Origin: a bacterium
Lineage (GTDB): Bacteria; Sysuimicrobiota; Sysuimicrobiia; Sysuimicrobiales; Segetimicrobiaceae
Length of the DNA: 55,966 bases
Reading direction: 5' to 3'
NCBI GenBank assembly: GCA_035691305.1
Contig: DASSJF010000009.1
Coordinates: forward strand, 1-55,966
Below are positions 16,087 through 24,867 of the stretch, piece after piece. The notes under the pieces are model-generated. The model saw only the letters and a program-made list of their open reading frames with translations. It was not told where the DNA came from and searched no databases. Position numbers and translations under genes: made by a program. Each line of letters starts with the position of its first letter. Position 1 is the stretch's first letter.

Positions 16087-17676
16087 CTAGGGCTTCGGGA
16101 TCGCGTCCCACAGGTTGAGCGTATTTAGATAGACGAGGTCGAACAGCATGGTCCCGCGCGTGACCGCGTCCGACATCCGGATCGCACGCGTGAGAGTCGC
16201 CGGCTTCCCGTCGTAGAGCGTGAGCAGCAGCGACCCGACGACCGGCGTGTCGCCGTGTACGAGCTGGACACCGAGCATGGCGCTGCCTTGAACGCTGATC
16301 AGCGCGCCGTCGCCGCGGCGGATCGCCTCCCACGTCGTGACCGGCCGGTAGTACGTGCCGATCATCAGGTAGTCGAGGAGGGGCGCGAGTCCGGCCCGCA
16401 CCCAACCCTCCCCGATCCACGAGTAGGGCGCCCGGACGTTCGGGCTCGCCCAGTTCACGCCTTCATTGTAATAGACCGGGTACCACGAGCCGACGTACAT
16501 GGCGACCGCGACGCCCGGCCGCACGGCCTTGGCCACTGCGCGCGCCGCGCGCGTGTACGCCATGATCGTTTGCGCCCGATAGCCGAGCCAGGCCTGATAC
16601 AGCGGACCGAACCTGCGCGTCACCCAGTAGCCCTGCGGGACGTACGTATAGATGTCCTCGGGCCAGTGCGCGACCGGGTGGCCGATCGTTCGTTCGAACG
16701 CGGCGCGGCTCAGGTCTGAGAAGTCCTCGGACAGGTCGTCGTACCGGGTCCGGTCGAGCACGATGCCGTCGACGTCGTACTTCGCCACGATTTCTCGCAC
16801 CGCGGCCAGCTCGTAGTTCCAGACCTCCGGGTTCGCGGGATTCGCGAACGCAAAAATGTCGTGGGTCGAGGACGGCTCCATGCGCGTCTCGACGGCGCCG
16901 ATCGTGACCCGGTCGCCGGTCTTGAACGCGCCGCGCAGCCAGGCCGCTGCGGCGCCGTGACCGGACAGCACGTACCCCTTCTTGGGAACCGCAACCGCGC
17001 CGGGGTCCGCATCGCCCGCCGCGCGGTCGCGCAGGTCGGTGACGGCGCCGTCGGCCACCGCCGCCTCGACGCCCCAACGCGACGCCGGGCTCGCCGCGCC
17101 GGCGGCCGGCGTGTACAGCACGAGCTGATCCTGTCCCCGCGGAACATCAACGCCCGCCAGTTCGTAGGAACTACCGTCTGGTGAGACGACGCGCCGGAAG
17201 GCGACGTACGCGGTCGCCTGAAACTCGGGGTGCGTGAACGACGGCCCGGTGCGCATCGGCGAGTAGCCCTCGCCGAACGTGTTGACCGCCGCGTCGACCC
17301 TGATGCCCCGGGCGTGCGCCTCCGTGATGATCGTCCCCAGCAGATCGTAGTCGCGCGGATACCACTGCGCGGGCGGCGGGTAGCCGCCGCCGGGGCCCGA
17401 GTGCGGGATCGGCGAGTCGGCGAGCGACGGGATGAACGAGCTGGGGTAGCTCGCGTAGCCCCAGGCGTTCTTCGCCTCGGGCATGACGGTGTCGATGCCG
17501 GCCGCCTTCGCCCGATCGAGCGCGGCGCGCACGCCGTCCACGGTGCTGAGCTGCTTGAGGTTCGCGCCCGGCTCGATCCACATCGCGAGGCGCGGCACCG
17601 GGGTCGGCCCGGCGTCGGCGGCCGGCGGGAGGGTCGCGGGCGCGGCGAGCACGGCCGCGACCGCCGCGGCAAGCAT
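16087..17676 (-). CDS. secreted GHL10-type putative glycoside hydrolase
   Basis: A 529-residue exported protein. The hydrophobic start (LAAAVAAVLAAP) and PAADA cleavage site are followed by MWIEPGANL, a TIM-barrel series with DTVMPEAKNAWGYASYPS, GIRVDAAVNTFGEG, a central insertion (about 190-265), YDVDGIVLDRTRYDDLSEDFS (the DGIhlD acidic motif of DUF187/GHL10 enzymes), VAMYVGSWY and a final LMIGTYYRPVT strand. Predicted to hydrolyse an unknown glycan outside the cytoplasm. ATG 17676 gives a signal peptide without basic residues, so GTG 17679, TTG 17685 or a start further up may be real. It is divergent from the Gld-like ABC operon. Confidence 0.75.
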   Translation of the reverse strand: MLAAAVAAVLAAPATLPPAADAGPTPVPRLAMWIEPGANLKQLSTVDGVRAALDRAKAAGIDTVMPEAKNAWGYASYPSSFIPSLADSPIPHSGPGGGYPPPAQWYPRDYDLLGTIITEAHARGIRVDAAVNTFGEGYSPMRTGPSFTHPEFQATAYVAFRRVVSPDGSSYELAGVDVPRGQDQLVLYTPAAGAASPASRWGVEAAVADGAVTDLRDRAAGDADPGAVAVPKKGYVLSGHGAAAAWLRGAFKTGDRVTIGAVETRMEPSSTHDIFAFANPANPEVWNYELAAVREIVAKYDVDGIVLDRTRYDDLSEDFSDLSRAAFERTIGHPVAHWPEDIYTYVPQGYWVTRRFGPLYQAWLGYRAQTIMAYTRAARAVAKAVRPGVAVAMYVGSWYPVYYNEGVNWASPNVRAPYSWIGEGWVRAGLAPLLDYLMIGTYYRPVTTWEAIRRGDGALISVQGSAMLGVQLVHGDTPVVGSLLLTLYDGKPATLTRAIRMSDAVTRGTMLFDLVYLNTLNLWDAIPKP

Positions 17677-17790
17677 CACCGTCAACAGCGGCCGCGCGGG
17701 CGCGGCGACATGTCGGCGCGGACCGCCCTTGCAACGGCGGAACTTGGCGATTAGGATAGGGGCTGTCCGCTTGGAAGGGGGGATTTGCTC

Positions 17791-18756
17791 GTGATTCAGG
17801 CCGAGTCGCTCTCCCGGAGCTACGGGGAGCGTTGGGCCATCCGCGATGTGTCGTTTCAGGCGCGCCAAGGCGAGATCCTCGGGTTTCTCGGCCCGAACGG
17901 CGCCGGCAAGACGACGACGATGCGGATCCTGACGGGATTTCTGGCGCCCACGGCGGGGCGGGCATCCATCGCCGGAATCGACGTCGTGGACAAGCCGCTG
18001 GAAGCGAAGCGCCATCTCGGATATCTGCCGGAGGTGGTACCGCTCTACGACGAGTTTACCACGCGCGAATACCTCTCCTTCGTCGCCCGGCTCAAGCGCG
18101 TGGAGCGGCGGCGCATTTCCGACGCCGTGGACCGCGCGATGGACCTCTGCAGGGTCGACGACGTGGCGGACCGTCTGGTGCGCAACCTCTCCCGCGGCTA
18201 CCGTCAGCGCGTCGGGCTCGCGCACGCCATCGTGCACGACCCCGAGGTCCTGATCCTCGACGAGCCGACGTCGGCGATGGACCCGCGCCAGATCGTAGAG
18301 ATTCGCAACGTCGTCAAGGGCCTGCGCGGGTCCCACACGATCATCCTCAGCACGCACATTCTGCCCGAGGCGACCGCCGTCTGCGACCGCGTCATCGTGA
18401 TCAACGAGGGCTCGGTGGTTGCCGTCGACACCTACGAGCAGCTGGCCGCGCGGCTGCGCAACTCGGACAAGACGCTCCTGCGGGCGGCGCGGCCGTCCGC
18501 GGATCTCGCGAAGCGCCTCGGCGGGATCGCCGGCGTGCGCCACGTGACGGCGGCCGAGGCGCCCGGCGAGTTGCTGGTCGAATCCGACCTCGGCACCGAC
18601 GTCCGCGAGCACGTCGCCCGCGCGGTCGTCGAGTCCGGCGCGGGACTGCTCGAGCTCCGCCCGCTGGCGATGAGCCTCGAGGACGTCTTCCTCAAGCTTG
18701 TGACGCACGAGGACGGCGCCGCCCAGGAGGGCAGTGCGAAGGGAGCCCGGGCATGA
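17791..18756 (+). CDS. gldA: GldA-like ABC transporter ATPase
   Basis: A 321-residue ATPase: Walker A GPNGAGKTT, signature LSRGYRQRV, Walker B VLILDEPTSAMDP, switch His in LSTHIL, and a C-terminal extra domain (about 225-315), typical of ABC-2 type/GldA ATPases. GTG 17791 has GGAAGGGGGG 8 nt upstream, better than TTG 17785. It overlaps the permease gene by 4 nt (ATGA). With the next three genes it forms the Gld-type ABC exporter set found in many non-gliding bacteria; the substrate is unknown. Confidence 0.92.
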   Translation: MIQAESLSRSYGERWAIRDVSFQARQGEILGFLGPNGAGKTTTMRILTGFLAPTAGRASIAGIDVVDKPLEAKRHLGYLPEVVPLYDEFTTREYLSFVARLKRVERRRISDAVDRAMDLCRVDDVADRLVRNLSRGYRQRVGLAHAIVHDPEVLILDEPTSAMDPRQIVEIRNVVKGLRGSHTIILSTHILPEATAVCDRVIVINEGSVVAVDTYEQLAARLRNSDKTLLRAARPSADLAKRLGGIAGVRHVTAAEAPGELLVESDLGTDVREHVARAVVESGAGLLELRPLAMSLEDVFLKLVTHEDGAAQEGSAKGARA

Positions 18757-19514
18757 ACGGTACGCTCGTCATCGCGCGCAAAGAGCTGAAGCAGCTGTTC
18801 GCCTCACCGATCGCCTACGTCGCGCTGGCGATGTTCTTTCTCATCACCGGCTTCCTGTTCTTCTCGCTGATCGGCCTGTACACGACCAACGTGCTGCAGC
18901 TGCAGGGCACGCCGCCGGCCGACTTCAACCCGACGCGCATCATCTTCAGCCCGCTCTTTCAGGACGTCAGCTTCGTGATGATCCTGCTTGTGCCGGTGCT
19001 GACGATGCGGCTCGTCTCCGAGGAAGACCGCGCCCACACAATGGAGCTGCTGGCGACCTCGCCGGTCACCAACACCGCGATCATCCTCGGCAAGTACCTG
19101 GCTGCGGTCGTGCTGTACCTCGTCCTCCTGGCGATCAGCGCGTACATGCCGCTGAGCCTCGCCGTGATCGGCCGGCTCGATTGGGGCTTGCTCGGCGCGA
19201 CCTACCTCGGCCTTCTGCTGCTCGGCGCCGCGTTCCTCGCCATCGGGCTGTTCGCGTCGACGCTCAACGAGAACCAGATCGTCTCCGCGGCGATCGGCTT
19301 CTCGCTTCTGCTGCTGTTCTGGGTGCTCGGCTTTGCCCAGCAGGCCACCGGTTCGGTCACCCAGCAGGTGCTCTCGTCGCTCGCGGTGGCCACGCACTTC
19401 AACACGTTTTCGAGCGGCACGGTGGACACGCAGGACGTGCTGTTCTTCCTGAGCTTGGCGGGGTTCTTCCTGTTCCTCGGCGCGCTCGCGCTCGAGTCCC
19501 GAAAGTGGAGGTAG
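18753..19514 (+). CDS. gldF: ABC-2 permease, GldF-like
   Basis: A 253-residue membrane protein with six hydrophobic spans. It has the typical N-terminal VIARKELKQLFASPIAYVALAMFF, an extracellular loop with FQDVSFVMILLVPVLTMRL, and SEEDRAHTMELLATSPVTNTAIILGKY. These match the ABC-2 permease that pairs with GldA/GldG. ATG 18753 overlaps the ATPase stop; the next gene begins 5 bp after its stop. It ends in SRKWR as is common for the family. Confidence 0.9.
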   Translation: MNGTLVIARKELKQLFASPIAYVALAMFFLITGFLFFSLIGLYTTNVLQLQGTPPADFNPTRIIFSPLFQDVSFVMILLVPVLTMRLVSEEDRAHTMELLATSPVTNTAIILGKYLAAVVLYLVLLAISAYMPLSLAVIGRLDWGLLGATYLGLLLLGAAFLAIGLFASTLNENQIVSAAIGFSLLLLFWVLGFAQQATGSVTQQVLSSLAVATHFNTFSSGTVDTQDVLFFLSLAGFFLFLGALALESRKWR

Positions 19515-19518
19515 GCTG

Positions 19519-20970
19519 ATGCTCCGCCGCAACCGGCTGCTGACCGCCAATGCGCTGGTCTCCGCGCTGCTCGTCCTCGCGCTGCTCATCGGTCTCAACT
19601 ACCTGGGCACGGAGCACCACGCACGGTGGGATCTCACCGCGACGCGCGAGCACTCGCTCTCGCCGCAGACCCTCAAGATCCTGCGCACGCTGCCCGGGCC
19701 GACCGAGGCGATCGCGTTTCCGAGCGCCGACTCGACCGGCCGCTACCGGGATCTGCTCGGCACCTACCAGTACTACTCGAAGAACTTCCAGTACCGGCTC
19801 GTCGATCCCGACCGCAATCCCGCCGAGGCGCAGAAGTTCAAGGTGACGTCGTACGGCCAGATCGTCCTACAGCGCGGCGCCGTGACCTATACCGTCGACG
19901 ACGCGACCGAGGACGCCCTGACGAACGGCCTGCTTCACGTCCTCGAGACCGGCAAGAAGAGCGTGTACGTCGTGCAGGGGGACGGTGAGGTGCCGCTCGA
20001 CGACTTCACCCGGGTCGGCATGGGCACCGTGAAGCAGGCGCTGACCGGCAAGGGGTTCGATGTGAAGCCGCTCTTCCTTATTAAAGAGCCGCGGGTGCCG
20101 GCCGACGCGTCCGCGGTGATCTTGGCCTCGCCCAGCCAGGAGCTGCCGCCGCAAGTGCTCGACGCCCTCGACGGCTACTACCGGGACGGCGGCCACCTGC
20201 TCGTGCTGGTCGATCCGACGAGCCCGGCGGGAGTCCGAGCCTGGCTCGGCCGGGAGTTTCACGTCGCGGCGCCGGGCGGCCTCGTGGTCGATCCGGTGTC
20301 ACGCCTGCTGGGAGCGAACCCGGCGGTGCCCATCGTCACGCAGTACCCGTACAGCGACATCACGCAGAATTTCAATCTGGCGACGGCGTTTCCGGTCGCG
20401 ACGCCGCTCGTTCCCGACGCGAAGGCGAAAGACGTTACCGTCACGCCGATCGTCAAAAGCTCCGAGGCGAGCTATGTAAAGACGAATCTCGACGCGAAGG
20501 ACATCTCGTACCAGGCGGGCGTCGACCGCAAGGGCGCCTCGATGCTCGGCGTGGAGGTAACCCCCGCCGCCGGCGCCGGGGCGGCGCCGCAGCCGCCCGC
20601 CGCATCGGTCACGCCGACCGCGCCCGGCGCGCCCGCCAAAGGCGCCGCGGCGTCGAAGGGGGCGGGCGCGAAGCCGGCCGCGGTCCAGGCCGCGGCCGCA
20701 AAGGGCTCCGCGGTGCTGTTCGGCAACAGCTCGTTCATCCGCAACAGCTACGTCGGCCTGGTCGGCAACCGCGACCTGTTCACGAGCACGGTCGCCTGGC
20801 TGACGCAGTCGGGCAACCTGGTCAGCATCGCGCCGCGCGTCTCGCCGTTCGATCCGTTTATCATCTCCGGGCAACAGGGCCGCTACCTCTTTGTCGGGAG
20901 CGTGATCGCGCTGCCGCTCGCGCTCCTCCTGCTCGGCGGCTCCGTGTACTTCCGCAGGCGCAGTCTGTGA
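19519..20970 (+). CDS. gldG: GldG-like substrate-binding/auxiliary protein
   Basis: A 483-residue protein with an N-terminal membrane anchor (NALVSALLVLALLIGLNYLG), the domain opening WDLTATREHSLSPQT, a thioredoxin-like/ABC-2 auxiliary body with YVVQGDGEVPLDD and VILASPSQELPPQVLDAL, and a C-terminal anchor (LFVGSVIALPLALLLLGG). A 45-residue Ala/Pro/Gly/Lys linker (about 350-395, AKGAAASKGAGAKP type) interrupts the body before a last strand-rich segment. Family members fold outside the membrane and work with GldA/GldF. Its stop overlaps the next GTG start (GTGA). Confidence 0.85.
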   Translation: MLRRNRLLTANALVSALLVLALLIGLNYLGTEHHARWDLTATREHSLSPQTLKILRTLPGPTEAIAFPSADSTGRYRDLLGTYQYYSKNFQYRLVDPDRNPAEAQKFKVTSYGQIVLQRGAVTYTVDDATEDALTNGLLHVLETGKKSVYVVQGDGEVPLDDFTRVGMGTVKQALTGKGFDVKPLFLIKEPRVPADASAVILASPSQELPPQVLDALDGYYRDGGHLLVLVDPTSPAGVRAWLGREFHVAAPGGLVVDPVSRLLGANPAVPIVTQYPYSDITQNFNLATAFPVATPLVPDAKAKDVTVTPIVKSSEASYVKTNLDAKDISYQAGVDRKGASMLGVEVTPAAGAGAAPQPPAASVTPTAPGAPAKGAAASKGAGAKPAAVQAAAAKGSAVLFGNSSFIRNSYVGLVGNRDLFTSTVAWLTQSGNLVSIAPRVSPFDPFIISGQQGRYLFVGSVIALPLALLLLGGSVYFRRRSL

Positions 20971-22370
20971 GTCCCCGCGTTACGATCGCGCTGGCGGTGA
21001 TCGCCGCCCTCGTCGGCGCCTACATCCTTGTGGTCGACCGCCCCCAGGCGCAGCGTGCGGAAGAGGCGCGCCATCTGGTGCACCTGTCGAAGAACGCGAT
21101 CACGCAGGTGACGGTGCGGACGGCGAAGGGCACCGTGGAGCTCGTCCGGACGGACGCCACCCACTGGACCGTGACGCGGCCGTTCGACGCGCCCGCGTCG
21201 AGTTTCGCGGTCTCGGATCTTCTGGACGGGGTCCTCGGGATCGTGCCGCAGCGGACGGTGGCCGATAAGACGACGGACTGGGCCGCGTACGGCCTGGCGG
21301 CGCCGGACACGGAGCTGACCCTCCACGCGCAGGACGGCAAGACGGTTTCGGTCGACATCGGGAAGACCTCGCCGGTCTCGACCGGACGCTACGCGCGCGC
21401 GGTTCCGGGAGACGCCGTCTACCTCGTCGACGCGTCGGCGAACGACGCGCTCGCCAAGACGGCAAACGATCTGCGCCAGAAGACACTCGCGGATTTCCCC
21501 AACGCCGACGTGCAGCGCGTCAGCGTGACGTCCCACTCCGGCACCCTCGCGGTGGAGCGTCTGGGGCCGGACCGCTGGCGGCTCGCCGGCCCGCACCCGT
21601 GGCCGGCCGACGACTTCAAAGTCACCGATCTGTTCTTTCCGATCACCACGTCGGACGCCAAGAAGTTCCACGATGGGGTGCACGACCTCGCGCCGTACGG
21701 GCTCGACCATCCCGCGGTGACCGTGGACGTCACGCTCAAGAACCGGCAGGCCCCGCTGCGTCTGCTCTTCGCATCAAAAGGGAAGCTCACTTACGGGATG
21801 GTGGCCGGGGCGCCGACGGTCTTGGAGCTGGACGCGGGCCTGATCGGCCGGCTGACGCCGGCGCCGATCGCGCTCGTCAGCAAGCGCCTTCTGCCCTACA
21901 ACGCGCAAAACCTGACGGCGGTAACGTGGAGCCGCGATGAGCAGGTTTTGCAGGTGCGCCGTCAGGGCCCCGGCTTCTCGGGCGGCGGCCTCTCCGACGG
22001 CGAGATCAGCGACATGTTCTCCTCGATCAACATTCTCGAGGCCGACACGGTCGAGCCGCTGCCCGCGGGATCGCCGGGCACGCCCGCGTTCGCGATTCAA
22101 ACCGACGGCGGGGCGGGCGCGCCGCTGCGCGTGCTGGTGTACCGCGGGCCGGCCGGCGCGTGGCTCGCCACGAATCCCGCGTTCGGCCTGCAGTACCGCC
22201 TGCCCTCGAACGCGTTCGACGGCTTCCCGAAGCGCATCACGGCCTTTCTCGCCATTCCAAAGGCGCCTGCGCCGGGCGGCGCGAAGCCGGCGGGCGGGGC
22301 CAAACCGGCCGCCGTGACGCCCACCGCCCCGCGGCCCGGCGCGTCTCCCGCCAAACCGCCGACGCCGTGA
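20967..22370 (+). CDS. DUF4340 domain protein of the Gld-type ABC system
   Basis: A 467-residue protein: an N-terminal membrane anchor (TIALAVIAALVGAYILVV), then repeats of the DUF4340 beta-sandwich (about 40-170 and 180-420) with W-W-T/RPFDAPASSFAVSDLLDGV and AAYGLAAPDTELTL, AYGLDHPAVTVDV pairs. The C-terminal 35 residues are a Pro/Ala/Gly/Lys tail like the linker in the upstream protein. DUF4340 proteins typically close Gld-like ABC operons. Function unknown; the extracytoplasmic location is inferred from the anchor. GTG start overlaps the previous stop. Confidence 0.85.
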   Translation: MSPRVTIALAVIAALVGAYILVVDRPQAQRAEEARHLVHLSKNAITQVTVRTAKGTVELVRTDATHWTVTRPFDAPASSFAVSDLLDGVLGIVPQRTVADKTTDWAAYGLAAPDTELTLHAQDGKTVSVDIGKTSPVSTGRYARAVPGDAVYLVDASANDALAKTANDLRQKTLADFPNADVQRVSVTSHSGTLAVERLGPDRWRLAGPHPWPADDFKVTDLFFPITTSDAKKFHDGVHDLAPYGLDHPAVTVDVTLKNRQAPLRLLFASKGKLTYGMVAGAPTVLELDAGLIGRLTPAPIALVSKRLLPYNAQNLTAVTWSRDEQVLQVRRQGPGFSGGGLSDGEISDMFSSINILEADTVEPLPAGSPGTPAFAIQTDGGAGAPLRVLVYRGPAGAWLATNPAFGLQYRLPSNAFDGFPKRITAFLAIPKAPAPGGAKPAGGAKPAAVTPTAPRPGASPAKPPTP

Positions 22371-22431
22371 CGCGCGTGCGGCCGGCGCCCGCCGTCGAGC
22401 GCTGACGCACGGCGGGAAGGACGCGGACGTC

Positions 22432-22466
22432 CGTGCGCCGAAATGGCCCGCGATTTTCGGCGCACG
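22432..22466 (+). terminator. 12-bp hairpin between the DUF4340 gene and the phosphodiester glycosidase gene
   Basis: CGTGCGCCGAAA (22432-22443) is exactly complementary to 22455-22466 across an 11-nt spacer. It lies 62 bp after the DUF4340 stop and 31 bp before the next ATG. No T-run follows. A partial terminator or 5' leader structure. Confidence 0.45.
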
Positions 22467-22497
22467 AACACACCTACCAGCGGACGGCGCAAAACCG

Positions 22498-24759
22498 ATG
22501 AGGCAGAGGATGCGGCAGGGCACGGCCCGCGTGCTCACGGTCTTACTGGTGCTGGGGCTCGTCGCCCCCTCGGCCCGGGGCGCGGGACCGGCCGACTGGC
22601 CCGCGGTGCTGGCGTCCAGCGTGGTGCCGCTTCCCGTCGCCGCCGGCGTCGAGTACCGGCACGTGTCCATGGCGACCTCCGACGGTCCGCTCGACATGCA
22701 TCACCTGCTGGTGGACCTGCGCAACCCCGCCGTGCACCTCGGTGTCACGGTCGCCCACGACCAGTTGATCAGCGATGACGAGACCGTCTCCTCGATGGCG
22801 CTGCGCGCCGGCGCCGTCGCCGGCATCAACGCCGATTATTTCGACATTCATCAGTCCGGCATGCCGCTCAACATCGTGGTCAGCAACGGCCAGTTGTTGA
22901 GGAGCCCGTGGCGCTTCGTGGCGCTCACGATCGGCCGTGACGGCGCCGCGCGCATCATTCGCTACCGCTGGACCGGCAACGTCGTGACGGACACGGGAGA
23001 GACGCAGCCGCTCGAGAGTTTCAACGCCGGCCTGCCGCAGAACGGCGTCATGGTGATCTCGAGCGTGCGCGGCTACGGCGCGCCGCCGCCTGAGGCGGGC
23101 GTGCGCCAGATGGTCGCGGAATTGTCGCCCGCCGATCCTTCGGCGGCGGCCCCGGGCGGCCGCTACTTCGTCAAGCAGATCTGGCCGCAGCAGGCGTTCT
23201 TCGCGCCGTTCCCGCAGGGCGAGATCGTCCTGCTTGGCCGCGGCACCGGCGCGGACTGGATCCAGCGGCGACTGAACGCCGGCGCGTCGCTCACCGTCAA
23301 CCTGACGACGGATCCCGACTGGCACAACGCGCAAGTGGCGGTCGGCGGGGGTCCCATCCTCGTCGACGGCGGACAGATCGTGGAAGACCCCGACCCGCCC
23401 GCGGCCGGCGAGCGCAACATCCGGTATCCGGCCGCGGCCGTGGGCATCGGCCCGGACGGCCGCTTCCTCACGTTCGTCGAGGCGGACGGCCGCCAGCCGT
23501 GGCTCAGCATCGGGCTCACCCGGCCGCAGCTCGCCGCGTACATGCAGCGGCAGGGCGCCTATCAGGCGATGGCGTTCGACAGCGGCGGCTCGGCGGAGAT
23601 GGTCGTCCGGATACCCGGACAACAGCAGGCGTCCATCGTCAACTCCCCGTCCGACGGACAGGAGCGGCCCGTCGCCGACGCGGTCCTGGTCTATACGACC
23701 GCGACCCCCGGGCCGCCGGTGCGCGTCCTCGTGAACTACAATCAGCCGCTGGTGCTCTATCCGGGCGCGCGCGTGACGCCGCCTACAATCGGCGTGGACG
23801 CGCAGGGCAATCCCGTCCCGCTGACGGGGCCCGTGCAGTTCGCCGCGTCCGGCGGGTTGCTCCGGATCGAGGGCCCACCGGCCCGCGGACCCGCGGGCCC
23901 GCGGCAACCCGTGCCGCAGTTCGTGTTCGTCGGCGGCGACGGCAGCATCGTCGGCGGCGCCCAGCCCGCGGACGGCACCGTCACCGCGCAGAGCGGCGGC
24001 GCCTCGGGGAGCGCGCCGGTCTCGGTCGTCACCCGCCTCGCGCGGCTGGTGGTGTCGCCGGGCTCGGTCTCGGTGGCCGTCGGTGAGAGCGCGCCGCTGC
24101 GCGTGTCGGGGTTGGACTCCACCGGACGTCTGGTGGCGCTGCCTCAAGAATCGGTCGCGTGGCAACTGGATCCGCCGTCGCTCGGCGCCGTGCAGGCGCC
24201 TGGGACCTTCGTCGCCGGGACGGCGACCGGCACAGGCGTGCTGACGGTGCGGCTTGCCGGCGCCGCCGCCGACGTGCGTGTGTCGGTCGGCGGTCCGCAG
24301 GCCCGGCTGATTCCGGCGTTCGAGGAGCAGGCGTCGTTCCGCGGGTATCCGCCGCAGACCGTGACCGGGGACGTGTCGATCGTCGCAACCCCGACCCACG
24401 ACAACCGTCAGTCGCTGCGCCTGCAGTTTCACCTCGACGGTCAGGGCAGCCGCGCCGCGTACGTGGAGACCGACCTGCCGCTGCCCGGCGAACCGACCGG
24501 CGTGTCGGTGTGGGTCTACGGCGACGGCGACGGCGCGTGGCTGCGCGGCGCCTACACCGACGCGAAGGGCGACCGCGGAACGGTGACGTTCGCGCGGCAC
24601 GTGGACTGGACCGGGTGGAGGCAGGTGGCCGCGTCGCTGCCGAGCGGCGTCGCGTATCCGATCCGTTGGACGTACGTGTACGTGGTCGAGACCGATCCGA
24701 CAAAGACGCCGAGCGGAGAGATTTATCTCAGCGGACTGCGCGCGCTGTACGGCCACTAG
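22498..24759 (+). CDS. exported phosphodiester glycosidase (NAGPA/DUF2233) with Ig-like and lectin-like C-terminus
   Basis: A 753-residue protein with a signal peptide (MRQRMRQGTARVLTVLLVLG). A NAGPA domain (about 50-400) shows AGINADYFD, the G/N-rich VVSNGQLLRSP, VAVGGGPILVDGGQ and the closing AMAFDSGGSAEMVV. These conserved motifs define enzymes that cut GlcNAc-1-P from phosphodiesters or act on cell-wall glycopolymers and cyclodextrins. A bacterial Ig-like region follows (about 510-600, LVVSPGSVSVAVGE), and then a jelly-roll, carbohydrate-binding-like domain (about 605-753). It sits between the ABC set and an SLT transglycosylase, which supports a wall or exopolysaccharide role. Confidence 0.85.
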   Translation: MRQRMRQGTARVLTVLLVLGLVAPSARGAGPADWPAVLASSVVPLPVAAGVEYRHVSMATSDGPLDMHHLLVDLRNPAVHLGVTVAHDQLISDDETVSSMALRAGAVAGINADYFDIHQSGMPLNIVVSNGQLLRSPWRFVALTIGRDGAARIIRYRWTGNVVTDTGETQPLESFNAGLPQNGVMVISSVRGYGAPPPEAGVRQMVAELSPADPSAAAPGGRYFVKQIWPQQAFFAPFPQGEIVLLGRGTGADWIQRRLNAGASLTVNLTTDPDWHNAQVAVGGGPILVDGGQIVEDPDPPAAGERNIRYPAAAVGIGPDGRFLTFVEADGRQPWLSIGLTRPQLAAYMQRQGAYQAMAFDSGGSAEMVVRIPGQQQASIVNSPSDGQERPVADAVLVYTTATPGPPVRVLVNYNQPLVLYPGARVTPPTIGVDAQGNPVPLTGPVQFAASGGLLRIEGPPARGPAGPRQPVPQFVFVGGDGSIVGGAQPADGTVTAQSGGASGSAPVSVVTRLARLVVSPGSVSVAVGESAPLRVSGLDSTGRLVALPQESVAWQLDPPSLGAVQAPGTFVAGTATGTGVLTVRLAGAAADVRVSVGGPQARLIPAFEEQASFRGYPPQTVTGDVSIVATPTHDNRQSLRLQFHLDGQGSRAAYVETDLPLPGEPTGVSVWVYGDGDGAWLRGAYTDAKGDRGTVTFARHVDWTGWRQVAASLPSGVAYPIRWTYVYVVETDPTKTPSGEIYLSGLRALYGH

Positions 24760-24867
24760 CGTCGCCCGCCGCGAAGCGGCCGTCTCGCGGCGCGGCCGGG
24801 GACAGGGAAGAGGGGCGTCCGCGCCGCATTGGACCGGGGTAAACCTATCACGCAGGATCACCACCGT

